NCBI GenBank assembly: GCA_027005175.1 | Contig: JALTMC010000771.1 | Span: forward strand, 1-10,915 | DNA: 10,915 nt | Reading direction: 5' to 3' | Origin: Myxococcales bacterium | GTDB taxonomy: Bacteria > Myxococcota_C > UBA6777 | Shown here: piece after piece, positions 7,367 to 10,915 of the stretch | How positions within the stretch are numbered: position 1 is the first letter of the stretch | Layout of the letters: each line of letters begins with the position of its first letter | Notes under the pieces: generated by a model | What the model saw: the letters and a program-made list of their open reading frames with translations, nothing else | What the model was told of the DNA's origin: nothing | Databases searched by the model: none | Translations under genes and position numbers: made by a program

Positions 7367-8213
7367 GGAGCGAGGCGAATCTTCTCTCTCCGACATATAC
7401 GTTAAATCTTTGCTCTCTCATGAATCCGATGAGTGTGATGTTGAATTGTTCTGCGAGTTCAATGGCGAGGCTAGAAGGAGCACCGATCGCGAGGATGACA
7501 GGGATGCCTGCATAGATGGCCTTTTGAACGATGTCAAAGCTTACGCGACCACTGACCAGCAAGAGGCATTCGTGAAGAGGGAATTGCTGGGCTAAAAGCT
7601 GTTGACCAATGAGTTTGTCTACTGCATTGTGACGACCCACATCTTCGTGTATTGCGAGTAACTCACCTGCGGCTGTAAACAGTCCTGCCGCGTGAAGCCC
7701 ACCCGTTTGGGTAAAGATATCTTGGGTTGTGAGCAGCTTGCTTGGGAGCTGGTAGAGGACCGCCTCTTCCAACTCGGGGGTTTCGGGTGGAAGGGCCGGT
7801 ACGTCGTGGGCCTGGATCGCTTCGATCGAGCTGCGTCCACATACACCACAGCTTGAGGTCATTGTAAAATTGCGTTGCAAAGAGTCAGGATCAAAGAGAA
7901 GCCCTGGTCGAAGTGTTGCAAGTACCACATTGTAGCGTTGCTCTTCTTTTCGACGACCCAAACAATGTGTGATGGTGCGGATATCTTTCGGGTGCTTGAC
8001 CACGCCTTCCGTGAGTAAAAATCCTGCGGCCAGAGCAAAGTCATTTCCTGGAGTACGCATCGTAATGGTGAGGGTGTGCTCCAAATCGACCTCTTTTTGT
8101 TGCCAGCCCAAACGAATCTCAAGAGGCTCTTCCACCGCCACACGATCAAGCCGTCGCCGTGGACTGTCTTTCTGATAGCGAATGATCGAAATGCGTCTGG
8201 TTTTACGTTGCAT
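7356..8213 (-). CDS. fdhD: Formate dehydrogenase accessory sulfurtransferase FdhD
   Basis: FdhD moves sulfur from a cysteine desulfurase (IscS in E. coli) to the molybdenum bis-guanine dinucleotide cofactor, which formate dehydrogenase needs for activity; it acts in the cytoplasm. The protein has 285 residues, close to the usual length. Visible family features are T-P-G-N-D-F-A-L-A-A-G-F-L-L-T-E-G (54-70), the sulfur-carrying S-S-C122-G-V-C125-G motif with both cysteines, T-G-G-L-H-A-A (170-176), E-D-V-G-R-H-N-A-V-D-K (190-200) and S-G-R-V-S-F-D (221-227). The start ATG lies inside the end of mobA (11-bp overlap) and has no clear Shine-Dalgarno, so translation is probably coupled to mobA. The 3' end overlaps the convergent PilY1-like gene by 11 bp, leaving no room for a separate terminator. 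The formate dehydrogenase itself is not in the window. Confidence 0.97.
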   Translation of the reverse strand: MQRKTRRISIIRYQKDSPRRRLDRVAVEEPLEIRLGWQQKEVDLEHTLTITMRTPGNDFALAAGFLLTEGVVKHPKDIRTITHCLGRRKEEQRYNVVLATLRPGLLFDPDSLQRNFTMTSSCGVCGRSSIEAIQAHDVPALPPETPELEEAVLYQLPSKLLTTQDIFTQTGGLHAAGLFTAAGELLAIHEDVGRHNAVDKLIGQQLLAQQFPLHECLLLVSGRVSFDIVQKAIYAGIPVILAIGAPSSLAIELAEQFNITLIGFMREQRFNVYVGERRFASLPIP

Positions 8214-8901
8214 GGTCGGCCCGAATCGTAAATTGTTTGAGATCTTCAGGTGAGTTGATGGAGACTGCTGTGTCCCAATCCGGCGGGTGGGGGATGGCTG
8301 TTCCTGTGTCTTGCAGCAAACGCCACATCGCGCGTTGCCCTTGCTCTACTCGTCGATTGATCTCTGCCAAGAGATCAAGCCGATAACATGCAAACATCGA
8401 ATCCCAGGGCTCCGGACCAAAGGCCACAACCTTTGTCTCTTCTGTTCGTTGACTCCACAATGTTTCTACCCATTCCTGACGCAAGCCAGCCATGTCACAT
8501 GATACCAGAAAACACCAGGCGTCTTTTGCTGTCATGACGGAATTTTGAGAATTCAACATATTCTGAAGGTGTGTTAATGCTGTCTGTAGGCCACCTATAG
8601 GACCCAGATGAGGAGCGAGGTCTGGGATTGTTTGGAGACCCAAGTCTTCGTACTTACCGGCTTGATCCGCAACCACGATTGTGGAGGAAGCTCGTGATGC
8701 AAAGGTCTCTGCTACTGTTAGAATCAAAGGCTTATGATGAAGCAATGCACGTGCTTTGTCGCTACCAAAACGACTACTTTTTCCACCAGACATGATATAC
8801 AAAGGAAATGGCTTGGATTGCATGGGAGTTCCGAGTTTTGAGTTGCATGGGAGTTCCGAGTTTTGAGTTCCAACCGGACTCGCGTTCAAGTTTCTAATCA
8901 T
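8203..8901 (-). CDS. mobA: Molybdenum cofactor guanylyltransferase MobA
   Basis: MobA joins GMP from GTP to molybdenum cofactor, giving the guanine dinucleotide form used by DMSO reductase-family enzymes such as formate dehydrogenase. The nucleotide-binding signature S-G-G-K-S-S-R-F-G-S-D-K lies at 38-49, with G-P-I-G-G-L at 100-105, the metal-binding C-D136 in F-L-V-S-C-D, and S-I-N-S-P-E-D-L near the end, matching I-N-T-P-E-D-L of the family. The longest frame has 232 residues from ATG 8901. The ATG at 8823 (Met27, M-Q-S-K-P-F-P-L-Y-I-M-S-G-G) is the likelier start. It matches the usual MobA length. It also leaves 88 bp for promoters instead of 10, and the extra 26 residues fall on a 25-bp tandem duplication that changes frame between copies. 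Neither start has a strong Shine-Dalgarno. It is the first gene of a mobA-fdhD pair with overlapping ends. Confidence 0.93.
   Translation of the reverse strand: MIRNLNASPVGTQNSELPCNSKLGTPMQSKPFPLYIMSGGKSSRFGSDKARALLHHKPLILTVAETFASRASSTIVVADQAGKYEDLGLQTIPDLAPHLGPIGGLQTALTHLQNMLNSQNSVMTAKDAWCFLVSCDMAGLRQEWVETLWSQRTEETKVVAFGPEPWDSMFACYRLDLLAEINRRVEQGQRAMWRLLQDTGTAIPHPPDWDTAVSINSPEDLKQFTIRADHAT
8819..8868. repeat. Perfect 25-bp tandem duplication at the mobA 5' end
   Basis: Two identical 25-bp units (8819-8843 and 8844-8868) begin TGCATGGGAGTTCCGAG on the plus strand. Each contains, on the minus strand, the same context CGGAACTCCCATGCAA around an ATG. The downstream copy holds the probable mobA start (8823). 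The upstream copy holds an ATG at 8848 in another frame. Because 25 is not a multiple of 3, the duplication would scramble any coding frame through it, so it is probably noncoding leader. Confidence 0.85.
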
Positions 8902-8907
8902 AGGGAT
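8902..8907 (+). promoter_or_regulatory. Weak ribosome binding site of nth
   Basis: AGGGAT ends 4 nt before the ATG at 8912. It is a modest Shine-Dalgarno match but supports translation from the start that includes the lysine-repeat tail. Confidence 0.45.
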
Positions 8908-8911
8908 AGTT

Positions 8912-9802
8912 ATGGTAAAAACGCAACATAAAGCCTCAAAGAAGAAGGTGGCCTCAAAGAAGAAGTTGGCCTCAAAGAAGAAGGTGGCTTCAAAGAAGAA
9001 GGTGGCTTCAAAGAAGAAGGTGGCCTCAAAGAAGAAGGTGGCTTCAAAGAAGAAGGTGGCCTCAAAGAAGAAGGTAGCTTCAAAGAAGAAGGTGGCCTCA
9101 AAGAAGAAGGTAGCTTCAAAGAAGAAGGTAGCTTCAAAGAAGAAGGTAGCCTCGAAGAAGAAAGGGAAGGCGCGTCGAGTTACGTTAAAGTTACGGGAGA
9201 AGGGGGAGCGTATTCAGGGGATTTTGGATACTCTTTACCCTGAGACTCCGATACCGTTGGATCACAGTGATCCATATACGTTGTTGGTCGCGGTGTTGTT
9301 GTCTGCACAGTGTACGGATGTGCGTGTCAATCAAGTGACGCCACATTTGTTTGCCAGGGCGAGAACACCGAAAGATATGGTGATGTTGACACAAGGTGAG
9401 ATACAGGATGTGATTCGACCGTGTGGTTTGTCGGCAAACAAGTCGAAGGCGATTTGGGGGCTTTCTCAGATCTTGCTCTCTGAGTATGATGGTGCGGTGC
9501 CACAGTCTTTTGAAGCACTGGAGCGTTTGCCTGGGGTTGGGCATAAAACAGCATCCGTGGTTATGGCGCAAGCTTTTGGAGTCGCGGCTTTTCCTGTTGA
9601 TACCCATATCCATCGATTGGCAGCTCGTTGGGGTTTGAGTGATGGGCGCAATGTGGTTCAAACGGAGCGGGATCTCAAAGCGATTTTTCCTGAAGAGTCT
9701 TGGAATCGGTTACACCTGCAAATTATCTTTTTTGGTCGCGAATACTGTCCTGCGCGAAGTCATGTAGCTTCGGAATGTCCGATATGTTCTTGGGCAGGTT
9801 AA
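8912..9802 (+). CDS. nth: Endonuclease III with an N-terminal lysine-rich repeat tail
   Basis: Endonuclease III is a base-excision repair DNA glycosylase/AP lyase that removes oxidised pyrimidines. The protein has 296 residues: an 85-residue tail and a 211-residue core, the core matching the usual length (E. coli Nth has 211). The core shows L-L-S-A-Q-C-T-D (129-136), the helix-hairpin-helix L-P-G-V-G-H-K212 with the catalytic lysine, and V-D230-T-H with the catalytic aspartate. The iron-sulfur region is unusual: C279-x9-C289-x2-C292, then S-W-A-G and stop. The standard pattern is C-x6-C-x2-C-x5-C, so the first spacer is longer and the fourth cysteine is absent. The tail consists of 13 units of ASKKK plus V, L or G, strongly basic and like histone H1-type bacterial tails; it probably binds DNA without sequence preference. 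The gene is divergent from mobA. A repair role is near certain; the role of the tail is inferred. Confidence 0.95.
   Translation: MVKTQHKASKKKVASKKKLASKKKVASKKKVASKKKVASKKKVASKKKVASKKKVASKKKVASKKKVASKKKVASKKKVASKKKGKARRVTLKLREKGERIQGILDTLYPETPIPLDHSDPYTLLVAVLLSAQCTDVRVNQVTPHLFARARTPKDMVMLTQGEIQDVIRPCGLSANKSKAIWGLSQILLSEYDGAVPQSFEALERLPGVGHKTASVVMAQAFGVAAFPVDTHIHRLAARWGLSDGRNVVQTERDLKAIFPEESWNRLHLQIIFFGREYCPARSHVASECPICSWAG
8933..9166 (+). repeat. 13 tandem 18-bp units encoding ASKKK[V/L/G]
   Basis: Thirteen in-frame units of 18 bp make up the repeat. Differences are nearly all silent third-position changes: GCC or GCT for Ala, GTG or GTA for Val. Unit 2 has TTG (Leu), and unit 13 is the most diverged (TCG, AAA, GGG). 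The GTA variant clusters in units 8 and 10-12, consistent with unit duplication. Copy number is likely to vary between strains without breaking the frame. Confidence 0.97.
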
Positions 9803-9964
9803 GTTTTTGGTACAGAAACAAAGGGTGGGCTGTTTGCCTACCTCAACATTGTCGGAGGGAATCGTCAACGACTCCACCCCATTCGGACTTCGTCCTGTCG
9901 ATTCTGGAGGACCCGCGATCGGGAGGGAGTTTCCACACCCACAACCTAAGAGGTTTTTTTTCTG
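9803..9964. other. Hairpin-rich intergenic region between nth and the SMP-30-like gene
   Basis: This is 162 bp without a recognisable gene. Successive inverted repeats are GGAATCG/CGACTCC (9858-9875, one mismatch), GGAC-TTC-GTCC (9885-9895) and CCCG-CGAT-CGGG (9912-9923), then the hairpin plus T-run at 9943-9961. The stacked small hairpins could form the 3' end of the nth transcript, a leader of the next gene, or the remnant of a palindromic element. No clear promoter was found. Confidence 0.5.
9943..9961 (+). terminator. Short hairpin with T8 run, overlapping the next ribosome binding site
   Basis: AACCT (9943-9947), loop AAG and AGGTT (9951-9955) form a 5-bp stem running into eight T residues (9954-9961). 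This looks like an intrinsic terminator for nth, but the stem is weak. It ends only 3 nt before the next start codon, and its AGAGG (9949-9953) is the only Shine-Dalgarno-like word for that gene. It may therefore act as a translation signal instead of, or as well as, a terminator. Confidence 0.4.
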
Positions 9965-10915
9965 ATGACAAAGAGACGTTTACGATGGATTTGGGTTTCT
10001 GTGTTTGTTGTAAGTATGGTGGTCGGGGCTGTTGTTATGCGATGGCCCTCCTTTGAGGTGAGAGCCTGGACTCCTCCTGTCATGCCGCCTGCAACGGGAG
10101 TTCGAGCGATCAATAAGAAGCTTGTGCAAGTTGATCTGTTGGGCAATGATACGATGGTAGAGCCTGAAGATACGACTGTGGATGCAAAAGGTTCAGTGTA
10201 TGGTGGGTGTGTTGACGGAAGGATCTGGCGTGTGGATCGCGCAGGGAAAGCACAGGTCTTTGCGGATACAAAGGGGAGGCCTCTCGGCTTGGCGTTTGGG
10301 ACAGGGGGTCTTTTGTATGTTGCTGACGCAATGAAAGGTCTTCTTTCCGTCTCTCCTCAAGGACAGATTCAAACTCTAGCGACTCATTATAAGGGAAAGT
10401 CTTTTGGGCTTATCGATGATCTTGACGTGGACAAAAACGGGAACATCTACTTTTCGGATGCAAGTTTGCTGGTTCGGGGAGGGCGCAGTCTTGATGTACG
10501 GGCTGATCTCTTGTCTCATGTTCCGACGGGTCGGCTGTTTCGATACAATGCCAAAACAAAGAAATTGTCTTTACTTTTGGATAAGCTTTTTTTTGCTAAC
10601 GGTGTGGCTGTCTCTCGTGATCAAACTTATGTATTGGTGACTGAAACAGCGACATACAAGATTCGACGTTATTGGATTAAAGGCCCCAAAAAGGGAACTT
10701 CAGAGATCTTTGCTCGCAACCTTCGAGGTTTTCCCGACAATATCAATCGCAGCAGTGATGGAGGATTTTGGGTAGGTTTAACATCCTCTCGTTTGGGGCA
10801 CGTAGACAAGTGGATTCATCCGAGAGTGTGGATGAAGAAGCTGTTGTTGACGCTGCCGAAAGGGTTGTTGCCAAAGCCGAAGAAGATCAGTCTTGTGATT
10901 AAGCTAGATGCACAT
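9965..10915 (+). CDS. Membrane-anchored SMP-30/strictosidine synthase-like (APMAP-type) protein, 3' truncated
   Basis: The frame from ATG 9965 stays open for 317 codons to the window end. Residues 1-7 are basic and about 8-25 hydrophobic (W-I-W-V-S-V-F-V-V-S-M-V-V-G), a membrane anchor or uncleaved signal. After it comes a six-bladed propeller of the SMP-30/gluconolactonase and strictosidine synthase-like superfamily: E-P-E68-D-T-T-V-D-A, G-R-P-L-G-L-A-F (104-111), L-Y-V-A-D-A (117-122), D-D-L-D-V-D-K-N-G-N-I-Y-F-S-D-A (151-166), F-A-N212-G-V-A-V-S and F-P-D258-N-I. The set most resembles APMAP-type proteins; family members are calcium-dependent hydrolases of lactones or esters, often with unknown substrate. 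Most relatives have N-D where this protein has D151-D152, a possible change at a metal ligand. A Shine-Dalgarno-like AGAGG lies 11 nt upstream, which is long. The substrate cannot be inferred. Confidence 0.85.
   Translation, partial: MTKRRLRWIWVSVFVVSMVVGAVVMRWPSFEVRAWTPPVMPPATGVRAINKKLVQVDLLGNDTMVEPEDTTVDAKGSVYGGCVDGRIWRVDRAGKAQVFADTKGRPLGLAFGTGGLLYVADAMKGLLSVSPQGQIQTLATHYKGKSFGLIDDLDVDKNGNIYFSDASLLVRGGRSLDVRADLLSHVPTGRLFRYNAKTKKLSLLLDKLFFANGVAVSRDQTYVLVTETATYKIRRYWIKGPKKGTSEIFARNLRGFPDNINRSSDGGFWVGLTSSRLGHVDKWIHPRVWMKKLLLTLPKGLLPKPKKISLVIKLDAH

Noticed and set aside
8497-8910. Mobile element origin for the 25-bp duplication and lysine repeat
   Set aside because: No transposase, terminal inverted repeats or target duplication flank these sequences; slippage or unequal exchange explains them more simply.
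8910-9137. Minus-strand frame with a repeated P-S-S-L-[KR] pattern
   Set aside because: It is the mirror of the 18-bp lysine repeat of nth, and the endonuclease core downstream proves the plus-strand reading.
8933-9166. Regular tandem repeat considered as a CRISPR array or satellite
   Set aside because: The units are contiguous with no spacers, are 18 bp and in frame, and vary mostly at silent positions, so this is a coding repeat.
9700-10056. 118-codon plus-strand frame spanning the nth end and the following gap
   Set aside because: It is out of frame with both nth and the SMP-30-like gene, overlaps both, and has no family features.

Overview
The window comes from a bacterium of moderate G+C. 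It most resembles a myxobacterial or other 'deltaproteobacterial' lineage. The clues are a cysteine-rich PilY1-type protein with a MopE-like metal-binding loop, a large CehA/McbA-type lipoprotein, and lysine-repeat tails. This placement is inference; no rRNA or other marker gene is present. TGA ends several ordinary genes here, so the standard genetic code applies.

Layout: (1) The 3' end of a small secreted-type protein of DUF4399 character (1-267, +) converges on (2) a PHP-type metallohydrolase, probably a lipoprotein (309-2900, -). (3) A 425-bp divergent intergenic region (2901-3325) holds a near-perfect 26-bp direct repeat and an extended -10 promoter with an overlapping inverted repeat. 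(4) A PilY1-like type IV pilus tip protein follows in one reading frame from 3326 to 7366. It is interrupted by an in-frame TGA at 3707-3709. The signal peptide and first Cys-rich modules lie before the TGA. The VWA domain, MopE-like loop and PilY1 beta-propeller lie after it. (5) On the minus strand, mobA (8901/8823 to 8203) and fdhD (8213 to 7356) overlap and form a molybdenum-cofactor/formate dehydrogenase maturation pair. (6) Divergent from mobA is nth, encoding endonuclease III with an N-terminal tail of 13 tandem ASKKK[V/L/G] repeats (8912-9802, +). (7) After a 162-bp hairpin-rich gap comes the 5' part of a membrane-anchored SMP-30/strictosidine synthase-like (APMAP-type) propeller protein, which runs off the window end (9965-10915, +).

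Only fdhD and mobA are clearly functionally linked: MobA makes the guanine dinucleotide form of molybdopterin and FdhD sulfurates it for formate dehydrogenase. The PilY1-like gene stands alone, without minor pilin genes beside it. The most notable point is the TGA in the PilY1-like frame. It lies exactly where the preceding module (C-G-S-x3-C) has a cysteine, and the downstream half has neither a signal peptide nor a ribosome binding site. It is either a recent nonsense mutation of a Cys codon or a recoded (selenocysteine or read-through) codon. The second notable point is the histone-H1-like tail fused to endonuclease III.
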